Origin: Methylophilus sp943367475
GTDB lineage: Bacteria; Pseudomonadota; Gammaproteobacteria; Burkholderiales; Methylophilaceae
Reading direction: 5' to 3'
DNA length: 64,000 nt
Assembly (NCBI GenBank): GCA_943367475.1
Contig: CALRJH020000013.1
Span: forward strand, 1-64,000
The position numbers and the translations under genes are program-made. The notes under the pieces are model-generated. The model was not told the origin of the DNA. It was given only the letters and a program-made list of their open reading frames with translations, and ran no database searches. Below are positions 43,326 to 53,312 of this stretch, one piece after another. How positions within the stretch are numbered: position 1 is the stretch's first letter; each line of letters starts with the position of its first letter.

Positions 43326-46300
43326 ATGACAAAATGTATGACGGCGCCAAGTCACCAGATCTTGGCCGAACAAGTATTGATAGCCACTTCGCTCGAGAAG
43401 TGGCGGCCTTTGGCACGGGTTTCCTGTTTTTTTCTGGCAGCGATTGTGGACGCAGAAGGCGTTTGCGAGTCCGTTTACGACTACAAGGCCGAGGATGACC
43501 ATCCGCTGCTTTTGCCGAAACAGCCCATCTGGCCTTGTTTACCCCCCTCTATTCATGCCGCGCTGGCGATGGCTTTGGCGCAGCCTTTTCCAGAAGTGAC
43601 TGAGCGCATGTTGCAGCTCCCGCTCGAAGATACCGAGGGTGGCTGGCTGGAGCTGTTATTTAAACAACTGCCCGTTGATGCGCCTGATAATCAACCACCC
43701 CCATGCAGGGTACTGCTGCTGATTCGCGACATCACTGCGCAACGTCAGTCGGAACAAAGCCTGATGCATCAGGACGCCAGTTTCGAGAAGTATCCGCGTG
43801 GCGTGGTCGTCTGTGATGCGCAACAAAACATCATAGAGATCAACCAAACCTTTACCGAAATTACCGGTTACTCACGTGCCGATATCATTGGCCAGAACAG
43901 TCGAATCAAACAGGGGCCGCTGACTGATCCTGAAACTGTCAATCATATCAGGCAGGCACTGGCTGAAAAGCGCTCGTTCCGCGGGCGGCTGATTAATTAC
44001 CGCAAGGATGGTACGCCGTTCTGGAATGAACTGCTGATACAGCCGGTCCTGACTGCGCAAGGTGACGTGGCGTATTACCTCGGCCTGCTTGAGGATGTGA
44101 CTTATCAACTGAGAAATGATGAGCACCAAATGATTGCCCAGGCCGTATTTGAACAGGTTTCGCATGGCTTGCTGATTATCAATCCGCAGCGTTTGCTGCT
44201 GAACTGCAACCAGGCATTCACTGCATTTTGTGGCTATGCACTGCGTGACATTATCGGTATCAAAATGGACAATATTGCGGATACCGGCATGGACAGCTGG
44301 CATAGCGTATTGTCGGCTTTTGCGCATACCCAGGAGTACCGTGGGGAAATCGTCATCCAGCACGCGCATGGGCATGCCTTATGGTGCGATGTCACGCTGA
44401 CACCGGTACTGGATCACCATCATCAAGTCACATTTTTTATTGCCCTGATTCAGGATGTCACACACCACAAACAAAGCGAACTGAGCCTGCTCAAACACGA
44501 AAGTTACCAGCGCGCGCTGTTAGATAGTTTTCCTTCGATGATCTGGCTGAAAGATACCCATGGCAAGCTGTTAACCGCTAACCAGCAGTATTTACGCATG
44601 TGTGGTATTTCCAATCATGTGGATATTACCGGTAAAACCGATGCCGATTGCTGGCCTGCCGAGATTGCACAACAGTTTGCCGAACGCGATCATCAGGTGA
44701 TGCAAGATCACCAGCCAAATATGGTGGATGAGGCACTGGTTTTGCAAGGGCTGACACGCTGGTTTGAAACCTACAGAGCGCCCGTATTATTAAAAGGCGC
44801 GGTGGTAGGCAGTGTGGGGATTGCACAAGAAGTGACCGAGCAACGGCGTCTGGTGGCCTATGAGCGCTTTAAGTTTACCATGCTGGAAATGGTGGTACAG
44901 GAACAGGACGCTGCCTTGATTCTGGAAAAAATTGCCCGTGGCATTGAAACCTTGCATCCTGGCTCTTATTGCGCGATTGCCCTGGCCAAAAACATGGGGC
45001 AACTGGTACAAACGGTGATTGCACCGACTTTGCCCAAGATTTTTCTCGAAACACTCAGTCAGTTGCGTGTGGAGATGGGCAATGGTTCGTTGGGAACGGC
45101 CATTGCTATCAAGCAGCGCGTGATTGTTGAAGATGTCATGAACCATCCATACTGGCTCTATCACCGCGAAGCTGCCAGCAAGGCAGGAATCAGGGCAGGG
45201 TGGGCAGAGCCGATTATTACCACTGGTGGCGAGGTATTGGGCGCATTTGGTATTTACTACAAGAGCGCGCAAATCCCTTCACTGGAAGAGCAGGGTTTAA
45301 TCGCGCAGGCGGCCAAGCTGGTCAGCATTGTGCTGGAGCGACATGTCTCGCAGGACCGCATCCAGACCTTGGCTTACCGTGACCTGGTGACCGGCTTGCC
45401 AAACCGGCGTCAGGTCAACGAAATTTTACAGCAGATGCGAGAGCAACCGCTGGAAGCCCATCACTCTGCAGTGATCTACATTGATCTGGACCACTTCAAG
45501 TGGATTAACGACGCGCATGGACACGCACTGGGCAATGCCTTGCTGGCACAAGTGGCCGAACGCTTGCTGACAGTTGTCGAGCATCATTTCCTGGCATGCA
45601 TGGGCGGAGATGAGTTTGTGGTCGTGCTGTCCGGGCTGGATAGCAACCAAGCCATGGCACAACAGCAAATGCAGGGCATGCAGCATAGACTGCAAAAATC
45701 GTTTGGCCGCATGTACAAGGTAGATGGGCAGAAGCTGCATATTACCGCCAGTATGGGCATGGCACTGTTCAGCGCATCATCCATGCGTGAGGTGGACTGC
45801 GTCAAGGCGGTAGATATTGCCATGCACAAGGCCAAGCAGGCTGGGCGTAACACCGTGTGTATTTATGACCCAGGCATGCAGGCGGAAATTGCGACGCAAG
45901 TCATGCTGGAATCACAGTTACGAGAAGCCATTGTGATGCAGCAGTTACGTTTGTATTATCAGGTACAGGTTGACCATACGGGGCGGCCATTTGGTGCCGA
46001 GGCGCTGCTGCGCTGGCAACATCCACAACATGGGCTGATTCCACCGTCACAGTTTATTCCGATTGCTGAGGCCAGCGGATTGATTGTTGAGATGGGCAAG
46101 TGGGTGATTGACCAGGCCTGCATCCAGATTGCCGAATGGCAGAAGGATCCAAAAACCAGCGAGCTCAGTTTGTCCGTCAATATCAGCGCACGCCAGTTCA
46201 GGCAAACCAATTTTATTAGCATGGTGAAGTCCTGTATTCAGCGTCACCATATTAATCCGAATGCATTACGACTAGAACTGACCGAAAGCGTGCTGCTTGA

Positions 46301-46667
46301 GAATGTGGATGATGCCGTGCATATCATGACGCAGCTTAGCCAGCTTGGGATCCAGTTTTCACTGGATGATTTTGGGACAGGTTACTCGTCTCTGCAATAC
46401 CTGAAAAAACTACCTTTGTACCAGCTCAAAATTGACCGTTCGTTTGTGAATGATATTGTCACTGACAGCCATGACCGCACCATTGTGCGTACTATTATTG
46501 CCATGGCACAAAGCATGTATCTCGGCGTCATTGCGGAAGGCGTTGAAACACAGGCACAAATGGAATTGCTTTTGAATAACGGTTGCCGACGCTATCAGGG
46601 CTATTTATTTGGTAAACCCATGCCTATCGATGCCTTTAATCAACGGCTCAACAGCAGTTTTGCCTAG
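43326..46667 (+). CDS. multi-PAS/GAF GGDEF-EAL cyclic-di-GMP enzyme
   Basis: A 1113-residue cytosolic protein with no membrane segment. An N-terminal PAS-like part (about 30-140), three PAS domains (about 150-265, 268-385, 392-505), a GAF domain (about 515-675), a GGDEF domain (intact GGDEF at 760-764) and an EAL domain (EALLRW, SVNISARQF, TESVLLEN, DDFGTGYSS, AEGVETQ) follow in order. The usual RxxD inhibitory site is missing (VEHH instead), so product inhibition is unlikely. Both cyclase and phosphodiesterase residues are present; net activity is unknown. The start may also be the ATG at 43338. It is convergent with the flagellar operon. Confidence 0.88.
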   Translation: MTKCMTAPSHQILAEQVLIATSLEKWRPLARVSCFFLAAIVDAEGVCESVYDYKAEDDHPLLLPKQPIWPCLPPSIHAALAMALAQPFPEVTERMLQLPLEDTEGGWLELLFKQLPVDAPDNQPPPCRVLLLIRDITAQRQSEQSLMHQDASFEKYPRGVVVCDAQQNIIEINQTFTEITGYSRADIIGQNSRIKQGPLTDPETVNHIRQALAEKRSFRGRLINYRKDGTPFWNELLIQPVLTAQGDVAYYLGLLEDVTYQLRNDEHQMIAQAVFEQVSHGLLIINPQRLLLNCNQAFTAFCGYALRDIIGIKMDNIADTGMDSWHSVLSAFAHTQEYRGEIVIQHAHGHALWCDVTLTPVLDHHHQVTFFIALIQDVTHHKQSELSLLKHESYQRALLDSFPSMIWLKDTHGKLLTANQQYLRMCGISNHVDITGKTDADCWPAEIAQQFAERDHQVMQDHQPNMVDEALVLQGLTRWFETYRAPVLLKGAVVGSVGIAQEVTEQRRLVAYERFKFTMLEMVVQEQDAALILEKIARGIETLHPGSYCAIALAKNMGQLVQTVIAPTLPKIFLETLSQLRVEMGNGSLGTAIAIKQRVIVEDVMNHPYWLYHREAASKAGIRAGWAEPIITTGGEVLGAFGIYYKSAQIPSLEEQGLIAQAAKLVSIVLERHVSQDRIQTLAYRDLVTGLPNRRQVNEILQQMREQPLEAHHSAVIYIDLDHFKWINDAHGHALGNALLAQVAERLLTVVEHHFLACMGGDEFVVVLSGLDSNQAMAQQQMQGMQHRLQKSFGRMYKVDGQKLHITASMGMALFSASSMREVDCVKAVDIAMHKAKQAGRNTVCIYDPGMQAEIATQVMLESQLREAIVMQQLRLYYQVQVDHTGRPFGAEALLRWQHPQHGLIPPSQFIPIAEASGLIVEMGKWVIDQACIQIAEWQKDPKTSELSLSVNISARQFRQTNFISMVKSCIQRHHINPNALRLELTESVLLENVDDAVHIMTQLSQLGIQFSLDDFGTGYSSLQYLKKLPLYQLKIDRSFVNDIVTDSHDRTIVRTIIAMAQSMYLGVIAEGVETQAQMELLLNNGCRRYQGYLFGKPMPIDAFNQRLNSSFA

Positions 46668-46694
46668 CTGATCCGGCTGCGCTTTAAGAGCGGA

Positions 46695-47552
46695 TTATTT
46701 TGATGGCGTGCCTGGTGCGTTATCTGGCGTTGTGGCCTCAATTAACACTGCCGGCAATATGGCTTCTTCTGCGCTGCTATTTTGCGCCAGTTGCGCACTG
46801 CTTTCTGCGGTTAAAATCAAAATGCGCACACGTCTATTGAACGACTGCGCCAGCGTATTATCACTGATGGAGACCGGTTGCGTGTCTGACAGTCCAATCG
46901 CACTCAGCTGCTTGGCGGGTAAGCCATACTGCATTAACTGGCTGGTGACTCTGGCTGCATGAATGGCTGTCATTTCCCAACGTTTGGTTTTCGCATCGGC
47001 TTGCCCCTTGAACATCTCGTGATCGGTATGGGCTTCAATTTGCAAGGTACGGTATTCGGTATTGAGCTTGCTGACGATCACACTCAGCACGGTTTCCCCC
47101 TGCGAGGTGAGTGCGTAGTTGCTGCCTTTAAATAAAAAATCACTCTGCAAATCAATATACACCCCCCGGTTGCCTTTAGAAACAGTCACTGTTTTATGCT
47201 CTATCCAAGGGGCCAGTATATTGGCCAGCAGCTGGCCAATCGCATTGACTTTCTCCTGGTCGCGCAGTTTTTTTTCCTGGTATAAATGGCTCAGCGGAAG
47301 GGGTTTAAGAACTGTGGCTGGACTTTGTACCGATTGCTGGGCAGCCGCGCTGTCCGTGGCGGTTTGTCCTGATGGACCCTGGAATGCGTTAACCACTGCA
47401 CTTGAGAGCGCACGATACTTGTTGAGGTTGATGGTTGAAGTGGCATACATCACCACAAAAAACGCAAAAAGCAGGGTGATAAAGTCTGCATACGAGATCA
47501 ACCAGCGGTCATGGTTGTCATCGTCATCGTCCAGTTTACGGCGCCGTAACAT
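46695..47552 (-). CDS. motD: flagellar motor stator protein MotD (MotB-like)
   Basis: A 285-residue stator subunit. Residues about 14-40 form the single membrane helix with the proton-binding Asp (SYADFITLLFAFFVVMYA); an OmpA-like peptidoglycan-binding domain (about 145-255, IEAHTDHEMFKG, RRVRIL) follows. The ATG shares one base with the motC stop (TGATG). It is distinct from the MotB at 58053, as in pseudomonads with two stator sets. Confidence 0.9.
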   Translation of the reverse strand: MLRRRKLDDDDDNHDRWLISYADFITLLFAFFVVMYATSTINLNKYRALSSAVVNAFQGPSGQTATDSAAAQQSVQSPATVLKPLPLSHLYQEKKLRDQEKVNAIGQLLANILAPWIEHKTVTVSKGNRGVYIDLQSDFLFKGSNYALTSQGETVLSVIVSKLNTEYRTLQIEAHTDHEMFKGQADAKTKRWEMTAIHAARVTSQLMQYGLPAKQLSAIGLSDTQPVSISDNTLAQSFNRRVRILILTAESSAQLAQNSSAEEAILPAVLIEATTPDNAPGTPSK

Positions 47553-48304
47553 CAATCATCCTTGAGGCGTAAATAAGCTTCCAGACGCTCGTTGACCAGT
47601 TTGGGGTGATCCCCGCGGGCAATCGAAACCCAGGCATTAAGCAGCATTTCCCGCCGCGACATTTCATGCTGGATATGATGTTTGAGTTTGTTGGCAATCG
47701 GCAGAAAAATCAGGTTGGCAAGTGCAACGCCATAGATGGTGGCCACGAAGGCAACCGCAATACCACTGCCGATTTTGGCCGGGTCAGACAAGTTTTCCAT
47801 GACATGAATCAGCCCGAGTACTGCGCCAAGAATACCTACGGTAGGGGCATACCCGCCTGCGGCAGACCAGATTTTGACAGCCTCACGCTGTTGCAGCTCA
47901 TAGTAGTACATATCAATGGCGCAGATTTCGCGCACACGGTCAGGTGGTGTAGCATCGACGACCAGTTGCAAGCCTTTACGCACAAAGGGATCCTGCTCAC
48001 GCTTGAGATGGCTTTCCAGTGAAAAAACACCGTCCTTGCGGGCGTGCTGGCTCCACAGGTTAATGCGTTGTGCCAGTTTTGCGCGGTCATCCTGCGGCTT
48101 GATAAAGACCCAGCGCAACATGCGCAAGCCTTTGAAAAACAATTTGAGCTCAGTTTGCAGTAACACCGCACCCATGGTGCCCAGCATGACCACGATAAAG
48201 GCCGCAGGCTGCATTAAAGAATGCAGGTTGCCGCCTTCTATGGTCTGGCCGATGACCAGTCCGGCAAGGGCAATGGCAAGGCCGGCGAGGCTACCCCAAT
48301 CCAT
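47552..48304 (-). CDS. motC: flagellar motor stator protein MotC (MotA-like)
   Basis: A 250-residue inner-membrane protein with four helices (about 5-22, 30-48, 148-170, 180-205), the conserved Pro in GGYAPTVGILGAVLGLIHVM, and the charged cytoplasmic loop that contacts FliG. It partners MotD. It overlaps fliA by one base and is in the class that serves as an alternative stator for viscous conditions in Pseudomonas. Confidence 0.9.
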   Translation of the reverse strand: MDWGSLAGLAIALAGLVIGQTIEGGNLHSLMQPAAFIVVMLGTMGAVLLQTELKLFFKGLRMLRWVFIKPQDDRAKLAQRINLWSQHARKDGVFSLESHLKREQDPFVRKGLQLVVDATPPDRVREICAIDMYYYELQQREAVKIWSAAGGYAPTVGILGAVLGLIHVMENLSDPAKIGSGIAVAFVATIYGVALANLIFLPIANKLKHHIQHEMSRREMLLNAWVSIARGDHPKLVNERLEAYLRLKDD

Positions 48305-49038
48305 CAGGAGACCTCGGTCCAGGCCTTCTCGCGCATCGAAGCACGCAGGCGTGCAACTGCCTGGCTATGCAATTGACAGACGCGTGATTCGGAGACATTC
48401 ATGATGGCGCCGATTTCCTTCAAATTCAGTTCCTGTTCGTAGTACAGGCCCATCAATACTTTTTCGCGCTCGGGCAAATGCTCAATCGAGTCTATTAAGG
48501 CCGCACGAAAATCGCCTTCCAGCAAAGATTTCACCGGATCATTGCTGTCATTATCGACAAAACGGTCAAGAAAATGCTCGCCGCCATCCTCATCCTGAAA
48601 GTCTTCATAGTAAATGAGCTGGTGCCCCTGGCAGTCACCCAGCACATCATAGTAATCTTCCAGCGTGAAGTTCATGTGTTTGGCAATTTCTGATTCGGTG
48701 GGCGGACGGCCCAGCTTTTGTTCCAGTTGCTGTACAGCCAGTTCGATATCGCGCATATTCTTGCGAATGCCGCGTGGCAGCCAGTCGGCCCCCCTTAATT
48801 CATCCAGCATGGCACCGCGTACCCGTTGTGAGGCATAGGTTTCAAATTGTGCCCCATGCGTATCTTCATAGCGCTGAATCGCATCCATCAGGCCTATCAT
48901 GCCCGCCTGGACCAAATCATCGAGCTCCACGCAGGAGGGGAGTTTGGATTTGAGCTGATAGGCCATTTTCTTGACCAGTCCAGCATGCTGCTTAAGCATG
49001 TGTTCGGTGTTACTTGTTTTGCCTTTAGCGGTATACAT
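48304..49038 (-). CDS. fliA: flagellar sigma factor FliA (sigma-28)
   Basis: A 244-residue sigma factor with regions 2 (HAGLVKKMAYQL, DDLVQAGMIGLMDAIQRY, YASQRVRGAMLDELR), 3 and 4 (LPEREKVLMGLYYEQELNLKEIGAIMNVSESRVCQLHSQA). It drives late flagellar and chemotaxis genes. The position downstream of flhG and upstream of motC is typical of the polar-flagellum gene order. Confidence 0.95.
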   Translation of the reverse strand: MYTAKGKTSNTEHMLKQHAGLVKKMAYQLKSKLPSCVELDDLVQAGMIGLMDAIQRYEDTHGAQFETYASQRVRGAMLDELRGADWLPRGIRKNMRDIELAVQQLEQKLGRPPTESEIAKHMNFTLEDYYDVLGDCQGHQLIYYEDFQDEDGGEHFLDRFVDNDSNDPVKSLLEGDFRAALIDSIEHLPEREKVLMGLYYEQELNLKEIGAIMNVSESRVCQLHSQAVARLRASMREKAWTEVS

Positions 49039-49055
49039 GGCTTCCTCTTTCTACT

Positions 49056-49844
49056 CTAGGCCACTGCCAGACTGGAAGGGGTTAAACGGTGTTTTGCCAG
49101 GCTGCTGGCAACCGCCTTGAATGCAATGGCGGCTTGCGCCTTGGGAAAAGCATCAATCACACTGCGTCCCATTGCACTGGATTTGCGTAATGCATCATCA
49201 TCGGGAATCGCACCCAGAAAATTCAGGCTCACGCCTAGAAACTGTTTGCAGACCTGGCTCAGGCGCATAAAGTATTGCTGTCCCTGTGCCTGGTTAGAAC
49301 GGGTAACGACTACGCCAAAAGGACGATTGCCGTATTGCTGGCATACCTGCTTGATCGTGATATAGGCAGCTTTAATTGCCTCTTCATCGCGGCCCATCTG
49401 TATCACCAGTTCGTGTTGTGACATCATCGGCAGGGGCAGTCCCATTGCCTGATCGAGTTGTGCTTCTATCATTACGGTATCGTAGTCATAAGCCAATTGT
49501 TTCACTATACCGTCAAGCTTCGCATTTAAATTGCCTGATAAAGGTGGCGTTATGGGGCTATTTTCACTTAAGCAAGCCACATCAAACCCCAAAGGGTGAG
49601 GGGTAATCGACTGATTAAGTATGGTTTTGTGCAGTACCACGGTTTGTAAACTGGGAGGCTGGTTCACTTGCGCAGTGGCCTGGATCAACAGCATGCGCTG
49701 GGCCGGACCAGCCATGCTGGCAGCCAGATTGGTCAACCAGGGCTGTGCCGACTGGCCATCCGCCGCCAGTACACTGATCATGCGCGCATTGGGTGTGCCC
49801 ATGATACGCCTCAGGCCATCCGCCTGGTCTCGCTGGTTAAACAT
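49056..49844 (-). CDS. flhG: FlhG/MinD-like protein lacking the P-loop
   Basis: A 262-residue protein in the flhG position. The start at MFNQRDQADGLRR (49844) overlaps flhF by 8 nt and has a GAGGAG ribosome-binding site. The N-terminal DQADGLR matches the FlhG activator helix that stimulates FlhF. The MinD-type ATPase motifs are gone: where GKGGVGKT is expected there is VLAADGQSAQPWLTNLA, the switch DADLG is replaced by IQATAQ, and Walker B by MIEAQLDQ. Later MinD-fold segments (GVVVTRSNQAQG, LGAIPDDDALRKSSAMGRSVIDAFP) are kept. It is therefore probably a folded but non-hydrolysing FlhG. Confidence 0.82.
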   Translation of the reverse strand: MFNQRDQADGLRRIMGTPNARMISVLAADGQSAQPWLTNLAASMAGPAQRMLLIQATAQVNQPPSLQTVVLHKTILNQSITPHPLGFDVACLSENSPITPPLSGNLNAKLDGIVKQLAYDYDTVMIEAQLDQAMGLPLPMMSQHELVIQMGRDEEAIKAAYITIKQVCQQYGNRPFGVVVTRSNQAQGQQYFMRLSQVCKQFLGVSLNFLGAIPDDDALRKSSAMGRSVIDAFPKAQAAIAFKAVASSLAKHRLTPSSLAVA

Positions 49845-51183
49845 GCTGATGCTCCTCACCCTGTGCCGCTTGCATGATATTAGCCACGACCAGCGGGAGT
49901 TCTTCATCCAGGTATTGATAGGGCCAACTGGACTGGTTAGGCGTCAGTACGCGTTCCACCAGCGCGTCCTTGTTTGCCACCTCGATGTCTTCCGGGACAC
50001 GTTGACCACTGGTGGTATAAAACAGGCGCATACGCTCACGAATCAGCACGTCCAGCACATTGCCAATGGCTGCCGCTTCATCCAGCTTGGTCACAATACA
50101 CCCGGCAATATCATGCTTTTTATAACTGCGCATGACATCTGTCAGGGTTTCACCCGTAGAGGTTGCATTGAGGCATAACAGTTTTTGAATCGGTGTTTCT
50201 GACTGATTCAGCATGGCCAGCTGTTCGGCCACGGCCTGGTCGCGTTGGCTGACGCCTACGGTATCCACCAGAATCATGTGTTTGTTTTTCAGTTCTTTAA
50301 GCGCGATTTTCAAATCTTCTTCATCTTTGACAGCATGCACCATCACGCCCAGAATCTTGCCGTAAATACGCAGTTGTTCGTAGCCGCCAATCCGGTAGCT
50401 GTCTGTGGTGATCAGGCCAAGGTTTTGCGTACCATGTTTCATCACGTAGCGTGCCGCGAGTTTGGCAGTGGTTGTAGTTTTACCCACGCCGGTTGGGCCA
50501 ACCAGTGCATACACACCACCGCGATCAAGCAGGGCATCTTCATCATCCAGTGTCTGCAGGTTGCGGCTGATGATTTCCTTGGCCCATAACGGCGCTTTGG
50601 TCACATCAATATGTGCGGGCAATTTCTCGGCAATCTGACGAGAGAGAGAGGCACTGAAACTGGCAGACAGCAGGGTGCTCAGTACTTTTGATTTGGCCGG
50701 GCTGTGTTGCAAATGATGCTGCCAGGTAATGGCGCTCATTTGCGACTCAAAGTTGCTGCGCATATGGCGCATTTCCTGCATCATGCCGCGCATTTTTTCT
50801 TCCAGCGTCTGGGTGGCCAGCTGGTATGCCTGCTCTTGCTGCTCGCCCTGTTGTTTGAGCATGCTCATGATGGCTTGTTCATTTGCTGCAGGCTCTGTCG
50901 GTTGTGCTTGTGTCGCCATGACGGGTGTTACCGGGGTGGCGGCTGGTTTACGCGGCTGCTCTTTTTGTGCCACATAATCCAGCAGGCTGCGCGTATTCTC
51001 GGTCTCGCTGCTTGCAGGGGTTTGGTCTACCGTGGTTTCCATATCTGATTCCAGCATCGCCAGAATTTCCGTACCCCCGTTGACACTGCGGTTCGCCACA
51101 ATAATCGCATCATCGCCCATGGCCTGTTTAACCTGTGCCAGGGCTTCACGTGCATTTTTGCCAAAAAATCTCTTGATATTCAT
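49837..51183 (-). CDS. flhF: flagellar SRP-like GTPase FlhF
   Basis: A 448-residue GTPase that sets flagellum position. A variable, Gln-rich N-terminal region (1-150) with one predicted coiled coil is followed by the N and G domains: P-loop GPTGVGKTT (229-237), TTDSYRIGGYEQL, VDTVGVSQRD and a TKLDEA guanine motif. The GTPase motifs are intact. It starts 1 nt before the flhA stop region and overlaps flhG. Confidence 0.94.
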   Translation of the reverse strand: MNIKRFFGKNAREALAQVKQAMGDDAIIVANRSVNGGTEILAMLESDMETTVDQTPASSETENTRSLLDYVAQKEQPRKPAATPVTPVMATQAQPTEPAANEQAIMSMLKQQGEQQEQAYQLATQTLEEKMRGMMQEMRHMRSNFESQMSAITWQHHLQHSPAKSKVLSTLLSASFSASLSRQIAEKLPAHIDVTKAPLWAKEIISRNLQTLDDEDALLDRGGVYALVGPTGVGKTTTTAKLAARYVMKHGTQNLGLITTDSYRIGGYEQLRIYGKILGVMVHAVKDEEDLKIALKELKNKHMILVDTVGVSQRDQAVAEQLAMLNQSETPIQKLLCLNATSTGETLTDVMRSYKKHDIAGCIVTKLDEAAAIGNVLDVLIRERMRLFYTTSGQRVPEDIEVANKDALVERVLTPNQSSWPYQYLDEELPLVVANIMQAAQGEEHQHV

Positions 51184-53271
51184 TTATTGCGCTCCGATTA
51201 AACTGGTGACACGGATGGATTTGTTGTCTGGCAACTCATCGTGTGATAACACTCTGAGATGCGGGACGGTTCTTCTTAAGAATCTGGATAAGGCGTTACG
51301 TAGCGGGGCAGCGACCAGTAATACCGGGGTCATGCCCATTTGCTCCTGCTGTCTGGCGGCCAATTCAGTTTGCTGAGACAGTCTTTCTGCGATGCCCGGT
51401 TCGATCACACTTTGTGACGACTGGTTGTTTTGCATGGCTTGCAACAGCAGGCGTTCCAGCTGGCCATCGAGCGTCATCGCTGTAATTTCGTTACCGTAGG
51501 GAAACAGGTCCTGCACAATGGCACGCCCCAGTTTGACCCTGACCATAGAGGTCAACTCGGCCGGATCCTGCGTATACTGCGCATGGTCGGCAAGTGTCTC
51601 CAGGATGCTGCGCATGTCGCGGATATGCACGCCTTCATTCAGCAGGTTTTGCAAAACCTTTTGCAGCGTAGACAGGCTGATGGTTTTAGGCACAATTTCT
51701 TCAATCAGTTTGCTGGCATCTTTGCCCAGATGGTCGAGTAATTGCTGAACTTCCTGACGGCCCAGCAACTCACCCGCATTCAGTGAAATAATATGGTTCA
51801 GGTGGGTTGCAATCACCGTGCCTGCATCCACCACGGTGTAGCCCAGGCTTTGTGCATACTCCTTGCGGTCAGATTCAATCCAGACGGCAGGCAGTCCAAA
51901 TGCCGGGTCGGTTGTTCTGGCGCCTTCGAGCTCCCCGGTCACGGCACCTGGGTCAATCGCCAGCATCTGGTTGTAGTTTGATTCACCACTGGCCATTTCC
52001 ACGCCTTTCATGGTGATGCGATAGGCATTGGGCTTCAAGGTCAGGTTGTCACGGATGTGCACAGTGGGCGCTAAAAAGCCGATTTCCTGCGCAAATTTTT
52101 TGCGGATGCCTTTGATGCGCTTGAGCAATTCACCGCCTTGCCCCTTATCTACCAGCGGGATCAGGCGATAGCCGACTTCCAGGCCAATGGTGTCTACTGG
52201 CAACACATCTTCCCAGGTCGCTTCTTCAGCTTCGGAGGCAGGCGCCAGCTTATCTTCAACGGCAGGCGCAATCGCTGCCTGCTGGGCGGCTTTTTCTTTT
52301 TTCTGTGTCACGCTGTAGGCGAGGGCGGCCATGCCTGCACCCAGTGCCAGGAAAGCCAGATGTGGCATGCCGGGAATCAGGCCAATGCCGAAAATGATCG
52401 CGGCAGTGAAATTCATGACCTTTGGATTTTCAAACAATTGGGTGATCAGTTGACTGCCAATATCTTCGTTGTTGGCCACGCGCGAAACCACCACACCGGC
52501 TGCAATAGAAATCACCAGTGAAGGGATTTGTGCCACCAGCCCATCACCAATCGCCAGCATGGTGTAGTTTTTTACCGCATCGTCAAAGTTGAGACCATGT
52601 TGCACCATGCCGACGATCAGGCCGCCGACAATGTTGATGATGATGACCAGAATGCCGGCAATCGCATCCCCGCGCACATATTTACTGGCACCATCCATCG
52701 CGCCATAAAATTCGGATTCCTGGCTGACTTCCTTGCGGCGGCGGCGTGCTTCATCTTCGCCGATCAGGCCTGCGTTCAAATCAGCATCAATCGCCATTTG
52801 TTTGCCTGGCATCGCATCCAGTGTAAACCGTGCACCCACTTCGGCAATCCGGCCGGCACCTTTGGTGATCACGGTAAAGTTGATAATGGTGAGAATCACA
52901 AACACCACAATCCCCACCGCGTAGTTGCCACCAATCAGAAAATGGCCAAAGGCTTCAATCACTTTACCCGCGGCATCCGGTCCGGCATGCCCTTCAGTCA
53001 GCACCACGCGGGTGGAGGCCACGTTGAGTGACAGCCGCAGCATGGTCGTCATCAGCAATACGGTAGGGAAAGCAATAAAGTCGAGCGGCTTGGTGGTTTG
53101 TAAACCGATCATCAGCACCAGGATAGACAGTGCGATATTAAAGGTGAAGAACACATCGAGCACGATGGCTGGCAATGGCAGAATCATCATTGCCAGTAAT
53201 AAGACAATAATCAGGGGGGCGGCAACCGTGCGGCCGTCCAGTTTTCCTATCCATTGTTGCCAATTATTCAT
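51184..53271 (-). CDS. flhA: flagellar export gate protein FlhA
   Basis: A complete 695-residue type III export component. The N-terminal half has eight membrane helices and the FHIPEP-family signature region (for example GRIAEVGARFTLDAMPGKQMAIDADLNAG); the C-terminal half (about 340-695) is the cytoplasmic ring domain that docks chaperone-substrate complexes. Length and motifs are normal for the family. Confidence 0.97.
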   Translation of the reverse strand: MNNWQQWIGKLDGRTVAAPLIIVLLLAMMILPLPAIVLDVFFTFNIALSILVLMIGLQTTKPLDFIAFPTVLLMTTMLRLSLNVASTRVVLTEGHAGPDAAGKVIEAFGHFLIGGNYAVGIVVFVILTIINFTVITKGAGRIAEVGARFTLDAMPGKQMAIDADLNAGLIGEDEARRRRKEVSQESEFYGAMDGASKYVRGDAIAGILVIIINIVGGLIVGMVQHGLNFDDAVKNYTMLAIGDGLVAQIPSLVISIAAGVVVSRVANNEDIGSQLITQLFENPKVMNFTAAIIFGIGLIPGMPHLAFLALGAGMAALAYSVTQKKEKAAQQAAIAPAVEDKLAPASEAEEATWEDVLPVDTIGLEVGYRLIPLVDKGQGGELLKRIKGIRKKFAQEIGFLAPTVHIRDNLTLKPNAYRITMKGVEMASGESNYNQMLAIDPGAVTGELEGARTTDPAFGLPAVWIESDRKEYAQSLGYTVVDAGTVIATHLNHIISLNAGELLGRQEVQQLLDHLGKDASKLIEEIVPKTISLSTLQKVLQNLLNEGVHIRDMRSILETLADHAQYTQDPAELTSMVRVKLGRAIVQDLFPYGNEITAMTLDGQLERLLLQAMQNNQSSQSVIEPGIAERLSQQTELAARQQEQMGMTPVLLVAAPLRNALSRFLRRTVPHLRVLSHDELPDNKSIRVTSLIGAQ

Positions 53272-53312
53272 TGAATGCTCCTGCTCTGATACGCATGCTT
53301 TGTCACTATTAC

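Noticed and set aside
46668..46694. Possible terminator between the convergent GGDEF-EAL and motD genes
   Set aside because: Only a 5-bp ATCCG/CGGAT pairing with a long loop is seen, too weak to call.
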